In this document: positions 1 to 11,502 of the stretch, piece after piece | Position numbering within the stretch: the first letter of the stretch is position 1 | Layout: every line of letters begins with the position of its first letter | Made by a program: the position numbers and the translations under genes | Notes under the pieces: model-generated | What the model saw: only the letters and a program-made list of their open reading frames with translations | Databases searched by the model: none | What the model was told of the DNA's origin: nothing | Source of the DNA: Bretschneidera sinensis | Taxonomy: Eukaryota > Streptophyta > Magnoliopsida > Brassicales > Akaniaceae | NCBI GenBank assembly: GCA_023935145.1 | Contig: CM043700.1 | Span: forward strand, 35,586,620-35,650,619 | DNA: 64,000 bases | Direction: 5' to 3'

Positions 1-830
1 TAAGATCTTTTTCATCAACATGTAAAGCAAAGAAGACGGCCATAACAGAGGCTAAAAATCTCGACAAACTTGATGTCGAAACGTTTCTCAGATCATTATT
101 GACATACGAGATGGGAGAAATAAATCCCGATGCCAATGATTATGAGATGAAGAAAAAGAAAATGATTGCTCTCAAAGCTTCCAAAAGCAAGAAAATGAAA
201 GAAATGGAAGAAGAGAATGAAAGCAGTGAAGAAGATGGTAAAATGGTACTCATCACCAAAGGGTTTCATAAGTTCTTGAAGAAAAACAAGAAACCTTACA
301 CAAAGGATTCTACTCTAAAAAAAGAATCTATTGTGTGCTATGGTTGCAAGAAGCCCGAACACATAAAGGCCAATTGTCCAACAAAAAACAAACCATACAA
401 GAGCTTAAAAAAGAAAGTAATGGTTACAACCACTCGGAGTGATAATGAAGAAGAAGAACTTTCAGATAATGACATCGGATATGAAGAAATTGCCAATCTT
501 TGCTTAATGGCAATTGATGATGAAAATGAGTTAACAAATTCTTCCTCTGCTAATAATAATAATATTGTTAGTAGTAGTGAAGAATTGACTGAGGTAATTA
601 ATGAAATGTATGAAGAATTGAAAAAATTTGATTCTAGAAATATTACTCTCAAGAAGGAAGTCTCATCTCTCTTTAAAGTGATGGAAAGTCTAAAAGAAGA
701 AAAATAAAAACTATCTTCTACACTTCATAACTCATCACAAGATTTTTTGAAAAATAAAAATAATTATTTAAAAAAGGAAAGTGATGGAGTTGAATAACAT
801 TATATCCAGGCTTATTCCTGGAAAATAAAA
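1..830 (+). pseudogene. Copia A gag remnant with intact CCHC zinc knuckle
   Basis: The C-terminal half of a copia gag (UBN2/DUF4219-type capsid). The open stretch 99-707 is Lys/Glu-rich, then has a zinc knuckle at about 335-380 reading CYGCKKPEHIKANC (CX2CX4HX4C, all four ligands present). An acidic region with repeated Asn follows, ending at a stop at 705. Capsid sequence upstream of 99 continues to the window edge and matches 6300-6420 of copia B. The knuckle is the nucleocapsid motif that binds element RNA. The reading frame is not continuous, so no protein is expected. Confidence 0.85.
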
Positions 831-840
831 ACTAGATGAA

Positions 841-1494
841 GTGCTATCTTGCCAAAAAATAAACGGAGAAAAACCCAGTTTGGCTTATTCTCCATTAGGC
901 AAACAAAAATCAAAAGAGACTTTATTTATAAAAGAAATATGTGTGGATGAACCCTCAACTTCTAGGGCCTCTAGCAAGGTTAAGAGCTTTCCTTCAAAGA
1001 ATGCTAGTAAACCTAAGAATGCAAATTTCAATTCAAATGCAAAGAATTCTAAAGCATATGCTAGAGATAGAAATCCTATAAATATATATGCACATATGTA
1101 TGCTCATCCTAGAAATACAAATGCTAGGAATACACATTCAAGATATGCACATGCTAGGAATGTATATCCTAGAAATTACTATCATGCATATCCTAGAGAT
1201 AACATGTATGTTCATAACTCTTATACTAGAAACATGTGTCCTAGGAATGCTCATCTAAGGAATAATAGGTATATGTATTCAATACATCCTAGAAACTTCT
1301 ATGACTATCATCCTAGGATCATGCATCATCAATATGTTTATAATTATAGAGCACCTTATGATGTTAAGAAAGTATGGGTTCCTAAAGGAGCTGTATTTTC
1401 TAGGACTAACCCCAAAGGACCCAAGAAATTTTGGGTACCTAAAAGTGCTATTGTGTATCAATGTATAATGTTGATATGTCTCTACACCAAATAA
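841..1494 (+). pseudogene. Copia A Arg-Asn-rich gag-protease linker
   Basis: An open frame of 217 codons between the zinc knuckle and the protease. Residues about 70-165 are a low-complexity run in which PRN, ARN, TRN or PRD recurs every 6-12 residues among Tyr and His. The segment ends with a conserved stretch around VWVPKGA before the protease. This kind of basic, aromatic linker is seen in some plant copia lineages; its function is unknown. Copia B has the same region with one additional repeat unit of roughly 30 bp. The sequence is repeat-driven, so it should not be taken as a cellular gene. Confidence 0.75.
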
Positions 1495-2211
1495 AAAGAT
1501 AACTATTGGTACCTTGATAGTGGATGCTCAAAGCACATGACCGGTGATCAAAGTATGTTGAAGGAGCTTACTTTAAGAGATGGCAGACACGTCACCATTA
1601 AAGATAACACCAAGATAAATATTATCAGGCATGAAAAAGTGAGTAAAGATTATTTAACCATTAACCATGTTTTATATGTCCAAGGTCTTAAGCCCAATTT
1701 ACTTAGTATTAGTTAATTATGTGACAAAGGCAACAAAGTCATATTTGAATCCTCTCATTGTCTAGTAATAGACATCAAGAGTAACAAGATTAAGTTTGTT
1801 GGCCATAGACATGATAATGTCTATCTAGTTGATTTAAAATCTTTACATTTGGCAAGTGAAAAACATTTACCCATTTTTAGTGAAAACCCTTGGATATGGC
1901 ATAGAAGACTTGGTCATATAAACATGGATATATTTAAAATTCTTTCAAGAAAAGATTTAGTTATTGGATTTCCCAAATTCAAATTTGAAAAAGACAAAGT
2001 TTGTGATGCTTGTCAAATGGGAAAACAAACAAGAGTATCTTTTAAATCCAAAAAGGTGATTTCAACCTCTAGACCATTAGAGCTTCTACATATGGACTTG
2101 TTTGGTCCAATAAGCACCATTAGTTTAGGTGGCCATCAACATGCTCTTGTTATTGTTGATAATTATAAAAGATATACCTTTATTATTTTTATTGCTTATA
2201 AGAATGAAGCC
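1495..2211 (+). pseudogene. Copia A protease, GAG-pre-integrase and integrase N-part
   Basis: The aspartic protease signature YLDSGCSKHMTG begins near 1509, with the catalytic DSG at 1515-1523. An in-frame TAA follows at the LLSIS site near 1715. From 1849 the frame is open and shows the histidine/cysteine zinc-binding region (WHRRLGH, then CDAC), followed by the start of the rve integrase core. The first catalytic Asp is in LHMDLFGP. The solo LTR interrupts the core at codon level at 2211/2212; the core resumes at 3488. Confidence 0.88.
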
Positions 2212-3487
2212 TGATTACGCTCAAACTAATATGCAGTTATTGTGTATAGTTGAGGTGTCGATCCCACGAGAAAAAAATGAACTATAAGAGAAGGTGTAAA
2301 CTTTAATACGAAACGATAAAATTTAAATAAAAGAATCTGAGTTTTGATAATGAAATGATGTGAGAGAATTGTGTAAATATAATGAAGAATATAATAAAGA
2401 AACAACAAGGTTCCGGGAATCCTCCCTAGGTTCATTGCCTTATTCCACTCTCGATTCAGTTCTTTTTATCTCGATTGCTAGTTTCACATCCCAAACAAGC
2501 AATCGGTGTATATTCAATCAAAGCACATGAAAACCCTAATGTAATTGCTATGAAGTACTCTTTGATTTTGATTCAACCACACATGACATATCCTATAGAT
2601 TTATCAAGAAATGATAATATATCTTTATGAAAATATCGCAGTAATTGATGAACCTAAAAGATAAGTCTACCGGACTCAATCACATCCAAACAACTTGACA
2701 TAAGAAGAGCTTGACTAGACTTATATAGAGAAGAAGCATTCAATCACCGGATTAAGAAAATCTAAGATAAGAAGAACATAAAGTGCAGCTGTCACATGAA
2801 CCTAAATTCTTCTTGTTTAATCAAAGAATAACTCATAAACAATTTTTTAACAATAAATCCTTACAACTGAATCAAGAATGAAAATAAGAACAACTATACC
2901 TAGGGATTCATCCATTTGTCTTGTTTGGAGATTAGTTGGCCATGGGGCTCATGCTTGAACACCGTAATGTCGAGCTCTCTCCTCAGTTTCTAGCCTTCAT
3001 GGATGTCTCCCCAGTTTCCAGCCTTAAGTGATTTATTTATGATACAAAAGGTTCTAGGGTCTTTTTGGGTCTAAACAATCAACTAAAACCCTAATTAGTA
3101 AAACAGGGGTTCGTGTGCTTTTGGGCGCCGTGGCCCAGCCTAGTCCAGGTCGCGGCACACACTGGTGTTGACTTGTGGAGACTCTGGGCGCCGCGGCTCA
3201 GCCTGGCCCAGGTTACGGCGCACACTGATGGTCTTCTTGGTTTCTCTTCATTTTGTCTTTCCATGATCATGCCTTCACTCCAGTATGCATTGAATCATCA
3301 TGCTTTAAGCTATGATAGCTTTCCATCTCTTTTGAACTTAAAGTACCTGAAAATGCACCGAAATAAGTCAATGATCCAAGAATGACACTTTAAAATTGTT
3401 AAGGTATAAATGTGTAATTCAACCCTAGATCAACCCTAAAATGCTAACAAATAGTACTTATTAAGATGCACTTTACGACTCTCATCA
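2212..3487 (-). mobile_element. Solo LTR S1 (same family as 46205-47853), 5-bp target duplication AAGCC
   Basis: The insert begins TGATTACGC and ends GACTCTCATCA, so on the minus strand it runs TG...CA as an LTR should. It is flanked by perfect direct repeats AAGCC at 2207-2211 and 3488-3492. The integrase reading of copia A is continuous across it. The reverse complement is colinear with the element at 46205-47853 over most of its length. No gag/pol or primer-binding site is inside, so it is a solo LTR. A GC-rich duplicated block (units starting 3123 and 3186) lies inside. Confidence 0.9.
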
Positions 3488-4418
3488 AAGCCTATAAAAG
3501 TTTTGTGAACTTTTACAAGAAAGTTCAAAATGAAAAAGAAATTTTTATCTCAAGTATTAGAAGTGATCAAGGAAAAGAATTTAAAAACCAAAGTTTTACA
3601 AATTTTTGTGATGAAAATGGAATCGATCACAATTTTTCAGTCCTTAAAACTCCTCAACAAAATGGTGTTGTTGAGAGGAAAAATAGAGTTCTAAAAGAAT
3701 TTGCCGGAACCATGCTTTGTGAAAATAGTTTACCAAAATATTTTTAGGTAGAAGCCGTAAATACTTCTTGCTATGTTTTAAATAGAGTATTAATTAGGTC
3801 TATGCTTGATAAAACTCCATATGAACTATGGAAAGGTATAAAGCCTAATATCTCGTATTTTCGTGCTTTTGGTTGCAAGTGCTTCATTTTAAATAACAAT
3901 AAAACTAACCTAGACAAAGTTGACTCTAAGACTGATGAAGGAATATTATTAGGATATTCAACCTCTAGTAAAGCTTATAGAGCCTTTAACAAAAGAACTC
4001 TAGTGGTTGAAGAATCCATACATGTTGCTTTTGATGAATCTAACCCAATTAGTAGTAGAATAGTATCTTTTAATGATGATGCAGATTTTATTCCAAGAGT
4101 GGATGCACCTACTCCCATTGTTGACCCTAAGGAAAGTTAACCTCAAACAAATAAAGAGGTAGATGCTCCCAATCTTGATTAACTTTATACAAGTCCACAA
4201 GTAAATGGACTTCCCAAAGATTGGATGTATGTAAATTATCATCCAACTGATCAAGTGATTGGTGATCCTTCACAAGGGGTAAGAACTCGGTCTTCTGTGA
4301 GAAATATTTGTAATTGTGTAGCTTATTTATCTTAAATAGAACCTAAGACTTTTGTTGAAGTCGAAAAAGATGTTGATTGGATAAATGCTATGAAAGAAGA
4401 GTTAAATCAATTTGAAAG
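3488..4418 (+). pseudogene. Copia A integrase C-part and lead-in to reverse transcriptase
   Basis: This continues the integrase core after the solo LTR. The second catalytic Asp is in IRSDQGKEF and the catalytic Glu in GVVERKNR. A TAG stop at 3745 replaces the Trp of the conserved YFW site. The region continues through the TPYELWKG and YLS motifs of the integrase C-terminus (3802-4140). It then reaches a degraded stretch with INAMKEELNQFE, which is the start of the copia RT domain. Homology stops at 4418, where copia B's LTR begins. Confidence 0.85.
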
Positions 4419-5725
4419 TGTTGACCTTTATTTGATTTTAATTGTGACTAAACAAAGCTTTAACTGTGCTAACAGTTTTATCTAAGTGTTTTTCATTAAG
4501 CTTAAGCATCCAACTCAAGGACAAGACATAATTCAAGAATAAAGAAGAAGAGATTGCAATTAAGAGACATTCAAAAGAAGATCGAAGACCAAGTTTATAT
4601 TCTAAGGTAGTTTACCTTTACTTGTAATCTCTCTTTTAGTTTCTTAGCTTGATCTTGGCTCAAAAACTCTTTTGCGAAAACTCATTCCCGTAAAAAAAAC
4701 TGACATAAAAGTCTAAGTTTTCTAAAACTGACAGTCGACTGTGGAGTTTCGACAGTCGACTGTCAAGTCTCTGTAACTGACCATTTTAAGAACTAAAATG
4801 GACAATCGGCTATGAAAGGGATGGAGAGTTTCACAGTTGACTACCCATTTAAACAGTCAACTATCCAATTCTCTGTGAACTGCCTATTTTGAAAACAAAA
4901 TGGACAATCGATTGTGAAAGAGACAGAGATTTTCACAGTCGACTACCCATTTAGACAGTCGACTGTCAAATAATTTTAAGCCCAGAATTTTAAATTCAAG
5001 AGAGGACAGTCAACTCTCTATTTTTCACAGTCAATTCTCTATTTTTCATAGTCAATTGTCCTATCGAGAAAAACGGCTAGTTTTCAAAATCTAGACACGA
5101 GATTTGAGCAATTAATGCTCCAAACCTATCAATTTGTATCTAACGGCAATATAAGGCCAAGTCTATAAAAACTCCTCATTAATGAGCATTTAAATAACAA
5201 GAAAGAACATTCAATTTCAAAATCAGCTTATTAATACTCTTGAAAGCTTTGAAAATTTCCTTTGAGACATTTATCAAGCTTTGTTCTTAAAAGAGAGATC
5301 ATCTTCATCTTGTAAAGCATTTATTACTATCTCTCTTGTTTTCCTTTGCATTAAATATCAAACATTGTAAAGAGAAAGAATTGGTATAACTCTTAGAGCG
5401 TTTAGGATTAAACACTTCCTTGTAACTTCCTTGTGGAATAAAGTGCTTGTAAGATTTGTGCAACACTCGTGAAGTTACTCAACTATAATTAGTGGATTAC
5501 TTCAAGGAGTTTCCTTGAACAAAGTGGACGTAGAGTCGGAGAGATTCTGATATTGCCGAACCACTATAAACAGAGTTTGCATATTCTCTTCCCTTACTCC
5601 TTTAGTTTCAAGTATCTTATTTATTGTGTGCTTTGCTCGAGTAAATTGTTAAAAACTTATGTATTAGTTGTAAAAAAAAATTTAAAACCCAATTCACCCC
5701 TCTTGGATTTGTACCTCAGTCTACA
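4419..5725 (+). repeat. 5' LTR of copia B
   Basis: It starts TGTTGACC where the copia A coding sequence stops and ends GTCTACA two bases before the primer-binding site. The length is about 1307 bp. The middle part holds a tandem pair of roughly 102-bp units and many copies of a CAGTCGACTG-like palindrome (separate entry). The 3' part (about 5150-5700) would contain R and U5. The matching 3' LTR is not in the window, so the exact 5' boundary rests on TG and the loss of copia A homology. Confidence 0.78.
4728..5062. repeat. Palindromic CAGTCGACTG repeats and ~102-bp tandem pair in copia B LTR
   Basis: About ten perfect or degenerate copies of ACAGTCGACTGT occur, for example at 4731-4742, 4751-4764, 4936-4945 and 4955-4968, with variants such as CAGTTGACTA and CAGTCAACTC. 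Two tandem units, about 4771-4872 and 4873-4974, each contain CTGT-AACTG, an AAAATGGACAATCG segment and CTACCCATTTA. I see no coding sense. It looks like an LTR-internal minisatellite. Confidence 0.8.
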
Positions 5726-5727
5726 AT

Positions 5728-5740
5728 TGGTATCAGAGCC
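5728..5740 (+). other. Primer-binding site of copia B (initiator tRNA-Met type)
   Basis: TGGTATCAGAGCC, two bases after the LTR end, matches the complement of the plant initiator tRNA-Met 3' end used by most plant copia elements. Confidence 0.88.
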
Positions 5741-5780
5741 ACGTACTCAATTTTAGGCTTAAAATCCTTGAGTTGATCCA

Positions 5781-7111
5781 ATGGCTTCAAATAGTTATAC
5801 TGAAGTTCATTCCTATACTAGACCTCATTTTTTCAATGACACAAATTACAATTATTGGAAAAATAGAATGGAAATCTTTGTTGAAGGACAAGATTATAAT
5901 TTGTAGAGAATTATTGAAGAATGACCTAGAATTCCTACAAAGGAAATAACTATTAGAGAAATCAATCATACAATGCCTAAACTCAAATCGGAGTTTAGTG
6001 AAGAGGATTGTATAATGATGCCTCTAAATAGTAGAGCTACTAGTATGTTACATTGTACACATTAATGAGTACAATAAAATTTCTGCATGTGTTTATGCTA
6101 AGGAGATATAGGACAAACTTCAAATTAATAATAAGGGAACTAGTGAAGTTAAAAAATAAAAAAATTTATATGCTAGTGTCCGAGTATGAATCTTTTAAAA
6201 TATCTCCTAACGAAAAAATTTCTGAAATACACTGTTGTTTTACCATTATTGTTAATGGTTTAAAGCTTCTTTGTAGGAACATTGAGGAGTTTGAACTAAA
6301 AATGAAGATATTGAGGTCTTTGCCATCAACTTGGAAAGCAAAGAAGACGGCTATAACAGAGGCCAAAGATCTCGATAAACTTGATGTCGAAATGCTTCTC
6401 GGATCATTATTGGCATACGAGATGAAATAAATGAATCACAGAGCCAATGATGATGAGATGAAGAAAACGAAAATGATTGTTCTCAAAGCTTCCACAAGTA
6501 AAAAAGCTGAAGAAATGGAAGAAGAGAATAAAAGTAGTGAAGAATATGGTGAAATGGTACTCATCACCAAAAGGTTTCATAAGTTCTTGAAGAAAAGCAA
6601 GAAATCTTACACAAAGAATTCTACTCCAAAAAGAGAACCTATTGTGCGATATGGTTACAAGAAGTCCAGACACATAAAGGCTGATTGTCCAACAACAAAC
6701 AAACCATATAAGAGCTTAAAAAAGAAAGTCATGGTTACAACCACTTGGAGTGATGATGAAGAAGAAGAACTTTCGGACAACGACGCCAGACATGAAGAAA
6801 TTGCCAATCTTTGCTTAATGGCAATTGATGATGAAAATGAGGTAACAAATTCTTCATCCACTAATAATAATAATATGGTTAATAGTAGTGAGGAATTGGT
6901 TGAGGTAATTAATGAAATGCATGAAGAATTGAAGAAATTTGATTATAGAAATATTGCTCTCAAGAAGGAAGTCTCATCTCTCTCTAAAGAGATGGAAAGT
7001 CTACAAGAAGAAAAAGAAAAACTATCTTCCATGCTCTATAACTCATCATAAGATTTTTTGAAAAATGAAAATGATTATTTAAAAAAGGAAAGTGATGGAG
7101 TTGAATAACAT
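5781..7111 (+). pseudogene. Copia B gag, broken, zinc knuckle ligands lost
   Basis: An ATG at 5781 starts a DUF4219-like gag N-terminus (MASNSYTEVHSYTRPHFF, then NYWKNRM). A TAG near 5904 follows in place of a Trp. The capsid part resumes at 6053-6430 and the C-terminal part at 6431-7051. At 6640-6690 the knuckle reads RYGYKKSRHIKADC: the first two Cys of CX2CX4HX4C are Arg and Tyr, so it could not bind zinc. The N-terminus here shows what is missing from copia A. Confidence 0.85.
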
Positions 7112-8187
7112 TATATCCATGCTTATTTTTGGAAAAGAAAAACTAAATGAAGCGTTATCTTGCCAAAGAATGAATGGAGAAAAATTCGGTTTGGGTTATT
7201 CTTCATTAAGCAAACAAAAATCAAAAGAGACTTTGTTCATGAAAGCAATATGTGTAGATTAACCCTTCGCCTCTAAGGCTACTAGAAAGGTTAAGAGCTT
7301 TACTTCAAAGAATGCTAGTAAACCTAAGAATGCAAATTTCAATTCAAATGCAAAGAATTCTAAAGTATATGCTAGAGATAGAAATCCTAGAAATATATAT
7401 GCATATATGTATGCTCATCCTAGAAATACAGATGCTAGGAATACACATTAAAGATATACAAATGCTAGGAATACACATTCAAGGTATGCATATGCTAGGA
7501 ATACATACCCTAGAAATTACTATCATGCATATCCTAGAGATAACATGTATGTTCATAAGTCTCATGCTAGAAACATGTATCCTAGGAATGCTCATCCAAG
7601 GAATAATATGCATATATATTCAAGACATCCTAGAGACTTCTATAACTATCAACCTAGGATTATGCATCATCAACATGTCTACAATTATAAAGCACCTTAT
7701 AATGTTAAGAAAGTATGGGTCCCTAAAGGAGCTGTATTTTCTAGGACTAACTCCAAAGGACCCAAGAAATTTTGGGTACCTAAAAGTGAAATTATATATC
7801 CATGTGATAATGTAGAGGTGTTTCCACACAAAAAAAAAGGTTACTATTAGTACCTTGATAGTGGATGCTCAAAGCACATGATCAGTATGTTCAAAAAGCT
7901 CACTCTAAGGGATGGCAGTCATGTCACCATTGGAGATAACACCAAGATAAAGACTATTGGGCATGGCAAAGTGGGTAAAGATTCATTAACCATTGACCAT
8001 GTTTTATATGTGCAAGGCCTTAAGCCAAATTTACTTAGTATTAGTCAATTATGTGACAAAGGTAACAAAGTTATATTTGAATTCTCTCATTGTCTAGTAA
8101 TAGACATTAAGAGTAACAAGATTAACTTTATTGGCCATAGACATAATAATGTCTATCTGGTTGATTTAAAATCTTTACATTCGGAAA
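7112..8187 (+). pseudogene. Copia B Arg-Asn linker and protease remnant
   Basis: The linker (about 7310-7800) repeats PRN/ARN triplets as in copia A. One extra unit of about 30 bp lies near 7440-7480, and the frame shifts around 7450. The protease signature LDSGCSKHM has DSG at 7857-7865. The Trp before it is a TAG stop. The open stretch 7878-8213 covers the rest of the protease-like region (DGSHVTIGDNTKIKTIG, later LLSISQLCDKGNKV), which is intact where copia A has a stop. Confidence 0.82.
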
Positions 8188-8845
8188 GTGAAAAATGTTT
8201 TTTTCACTTTTAGTGAAAACCCATGGTTATGGCATAAAAGGCTTGGCCATGTGAAAATGGATTTAATCAAAAAAATTTCAAGAAAAGATTTAGTTAGTGG
8301 ACTTCCCAAAATCAAATTTAAAAAAGAGAAAGTTTGTGATGTTTGTCAAATTGGAAAACAAACAAGAGTATCTTTTAAATATAAAAAGGTAATTTTAACC
8401 TCTAGACCATTAGAACTTTTACATACGGACTTGTTTGGTCCAATAAACACCATTAGTCTAGGTGGTCATCAATATGCTCTTGTTATTCTTGATGATTATT
8501 CAAGATATACCTTTGTTATTTTTATTGCTTATAAGGATAAAGCTTATAAAAGTTTTGTGAACTTTTGCAAGAAGGTTCAAAATGAAAAAAAAAAAAAAGA
8601 ATTTCTATCTCAAGTGTTAGAAGTGATCATAGAAAAGAATTTGAAAACCAAAGTTTTTCAAAATTTTGTAATTAAAATGGAATTGATCACAGTTTTTCAA
8701 CTCCTAGAAATCCTCAATAAAATGGTGTTGTTGAGAGGAAAAATAGAGTTTTAGAAGAATTTGCTAAAACCATGCTTTGTGAAAATAGTTTACCAAAATA
8801 TTTTTGGGCGGAAGCCGTAAATACTTCTTCCTATGTTTTAAATAG
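8188..8845 (+). pseudogene. Copia B integrase remnant, frameshifted in a poly-A run
   Basis: The zinc region (WHKRLGH, CDVC) and first core Asp (LHTDLFGP) are intact. A run of A at about 8585-8599, longer than in copia A, shifts the frame; the second catalytic Asp is then only readable in another frame. ERKNRV is still visible after 8735. Homology ends at 8845. Confidence 0.85.
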
Positions 8846-9441
8846 TTCACCACCCTAACTGAGAGCATACCGCCTATAGAGTCTTAAGTCATTCTGAGCA
8901 TTAAGAGAAGGAAACATATCTCATGCTTGAGTCGTCTTAATCCTTTAATAAATCCATTTCCCATAATCTACCGAATCCAAACATATCATATCATTGAGTG
9001 CATCTTCCAAACAATCCCCAAAATTCCCTATTAATTTCCAGAGTATAAACCACATAATTATGAAATTGCCACTGTGCCACACTAGCACACCACTAACACA
9101 CATTTGCTGCACAACTATCCCATAACTAGGCCACACTTGCTACACAACAGTCACCAAAATCACCACACAGCTCATTCAAAGGCCAACTCACGGATAGCAA
9201 CCATGTCAAATGGTGCGTACCGTGACATTGAGGAAAATTTCAACCCAACACAATCTATAAATATATCTAACTCAAACTAATCTAATCCGATTAAATTGAT
9301 TTGGATCGATTTAAGTTGTCGGTTTAATATTTTTTTTCACTTAAAAAATTAATTTAAACATATTATAGAAAAAAAGTTTACTATAACAATTCGCCATCCA
9401 TTAATTCTAATATCAAAACCATATAAGAGATTCATTAAATC
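8846..9441. other. Unassigned sequence after copia B
   Basis: The sequence changes abruptly at 8845/8846. About 8846-9235 is moderately C/A-rich without a convincing reading frame; the longest open stretch, 63 codons on the minus strand, has no recognisable motif. About 9240-9440 is AT-rich, with a CAACCCAACAC-like start that faintly resembles the subterminal part of local hAT elements. I cannot assign either part. Confidence 0.4.
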
Positions 9442-10263
9442 TGTTGGGATTTGTCTAGGAACTAAAGAAAGAAAAATTCAGCATCAGATACAGGTGTGCG
9501 CTGCGGCCTCCAGTAAAGGAGCTAAGGTGGAGGTGCTCCCCCCATGTGTGCGCCGCGGCGCCCAGCAACTGGAGGTTTTCAGCCTTGTTGTGAGCCGCGG
9601 CCTGCCCTGTTCTGGGCCACGGCTCCAAGCACACCTGATGCCAATTTTACTCACTCTTCTCCTGGTGCGTGGGACCTGGTCAAAACGCACAAGATCACTT
9701 AGACTTGTAGAAGGGCTATGATTGATTGGTCCTCAAGATCTAAGGGTGGAGATTGTCTTCAAGATTAGTTCAAGAAGTGGTTGCACTATATAAAGGATCG
9801 TCTAGGAGCAATTCAAAAGGACATTTGAGTATCAAGAAGGGTGCAGAATGTGTGTGAAATAGAACACATTGTGTGTAAGAGTGCAAAGACACAAAGCACA
9901 CAGGAGAGACTCATTCAAGAGAGGTTGGTTGTTTAGAGAGAGAGTAGTCTAGATTGGGGATTCAAGGGCTTTGTAATTGGAATTTTCTTGGGGAAAATTC
10001 CAGGGAAACACTAGCTCATATCACTTTCTTTTTTCTCTTCTTTTGTTCTTCAAGAACACATGGGTCTTGAAGAGGTGTTGCTGTAATTGTAAGAACTCCA
10101 TTGATTTAGTGCAGAGAACTCGGAGGAACTCACAGGGACGTAGGTACATTGCCGAACCTCGATAATAATTGCTTGTGTTCTTTCTTTGATTGGTTTGATT
10201 GTTGTTTATTACAAGTCATTCTAGACTTGGGTATTTGGAAAGTTCACAACCTGGGATTCTGCA
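9442..10263 (+). repeat. Probable solitary copia-type LTR, boundaries uncertain
   Basis: It starts TGTTGGGATTTGTC. A GC-rich block with GCGCCGCGGC-like motifs lies at 9490-9640. The 3' part is like a copia R-U5 region: at 10136-10163 GGGACGTAGGTACATTGCCGAACC matches in style the GGACGTAG...ATTGCCGAACC of the copia B LTR (5525-5565). No primer-binding site or coding region follows. I could not find a convincing target duplication, so the 3' end is approximate. Confidence 0.4.
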
Positions 10264-11502
10264 AGAAGGTGATTTTCCAATAAAATCTTTCAAATCCTTT
10301 GCTCACAAAGTAGCTTAAATCACTTAACACAAAATACAAATAACCTTAATTTAATACAAAACACTACAAAAGTAAACAAATACTAGATTTTGATGGTGTT
10401 TGATAGAATTAAATTCTTCAAAACTTCAACACTAGTATAGCACAACCTACAAATATTCCAATAATTAAGTACATATATAATAAAATTTTACAAAATATTA
10501 TCATATAATGATCGAGTTATTGGTTTGGACCAGACTGAAAATTTTTAAACTCATGACTTAACCCTAAATGGCGAATTCAACAATTTATCAGTCCAAACCT
10601 AAATTTAACACTCATCCTACCTATTTGAATTGGGCTGACGGTTTAATGGATGGATTCCATGCTCACCCATATGGGTGCGCAGCACTCGGCTTTAGAATCC
10701 AGTGACCAGTTTGTGTGAAGTGTTTCATTTTCTGAGGTAATTGGTAAATGGAAAATGCACTCATCAAAATTTTAGGGCAACTTGAATTAGCCAATTTTGA
10801 CAAAACCAGCTTTGCATTAACTACAAATTGTGTGCATGATTCATATGAAAAATTTGTCCAAGAAAGAAATATAACACAAAAACATCTCTCACTATTAAAT
10901 GACATGGAAAAAAAATTATCTATCATACATCTTTCTTAAACTGGTCTAGACACCAATTTCTCGATTCACATTAGGATCATGTTTGTTATGTGAAGGCAAT
11001 CAGGTGAAAGTGCAGGTGGCATTCTTCTACAACAATTAACGAACAAACTGTAAAAAAAAATATGAAAATTGGTTCTAGTAAAATGGTGACGGAAGACCAA
11101 TCATAGGGATTACGGACTGCATCCATCTAAGAAAGAAACATGAAGAAAAAAAAAATTAAACCCAACATACATGAGCCACAAATGTTGCAATATAACGATA
11201 AGCTTCACAACTCCTTCCTCAAGATAGAGTCAACCTCAAGAAATGACCATGTTAATGGTATAATAACGTAAACGGTGCAGTCATTTTGTTCTCAATTACT
11301 TTAGTCATTGAACTCCCAAGTTTTCCGATTTCCAACTCAACTAAATAAAAGCTTTTCCCGAGAGTTCTTGGAACAAACTATTATAATAGAACGTAAAAAA
11401 TTTTCTTCTCATCTATTCATGTCTGTAATGGAATGAATTGAAAAGGTGCTATAGGTTGTATGGCTCTCACCAAAAATTGCCAAAACGTGATCAGACCTGA
11501 CA
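10264..11502. other. Intergenic, includes 3' flank of the PPR gene
   Basis: AT-rich sequence without a convincing gene. A hAT-like right end (CATGCTCACCCATA, about 10659-10672) resembles the end at 17637, but no left end was found. A 63-codon open frame at 10748-10939 has no recognisable domain. The part next to 11502 would be the PPR gene's 3'UTR; I could not fix a poly(A) site. Confidence 0.5.

Larger units (their letters stand above)
1..4418 (+). mobile_element. Ty1/copia retrotransposon A, 5' end outside window, degraded
   Basis: Domains run in copia order: gag with CCHC knuckle, an Arg-Asn-rich linker, DSG protease, GAG-pre-integrase zinc region, integrase core, and the first residues leading to reverse transcriptase. 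The copy is broken by several stops and by a nested solo LTR at 2212-3487. It ends abruptly at 4418 where the LTR of copia B begins, so RT, RNase H and the 3' LTR are absent. A and B are clearly one family, since gag, linker and integrase align almost codon by codon. B apparently inserted into A just after the integrase. Confidence 0.9.
4419..8845 (+). mobile_element. Ty1/copia retrotransposon B: LTR to integrase, 3' end missing
   Basis: The order is LTR (4419-5725), initiator-Met-type primer-binding site (5728-5740), gag (from 5781), Arg-Asn linker, protease and integrase. Similarity to copia A ends sharply at 8845 (A continues with GAGTATTAATT, B does not). RT, RNase H and the 3' LTR are therefore lost. 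Stops, a poly-A frameshift and dead zinc ligands make it non-autonomous. Confidence 0.9.

Noticed and set aside
9442..10263. Call of a complete solo LTR with target duplication
   Set aside because: AAATC precedes the start, but no copy directly follows a CA end; kept only as a probable LTR-like repeat.
10748..10939. 63-codon open frame near the PPR 3' flank
   Set aside because: Has plausible residues but no homology I recognise and no transcription signals; likely chance.
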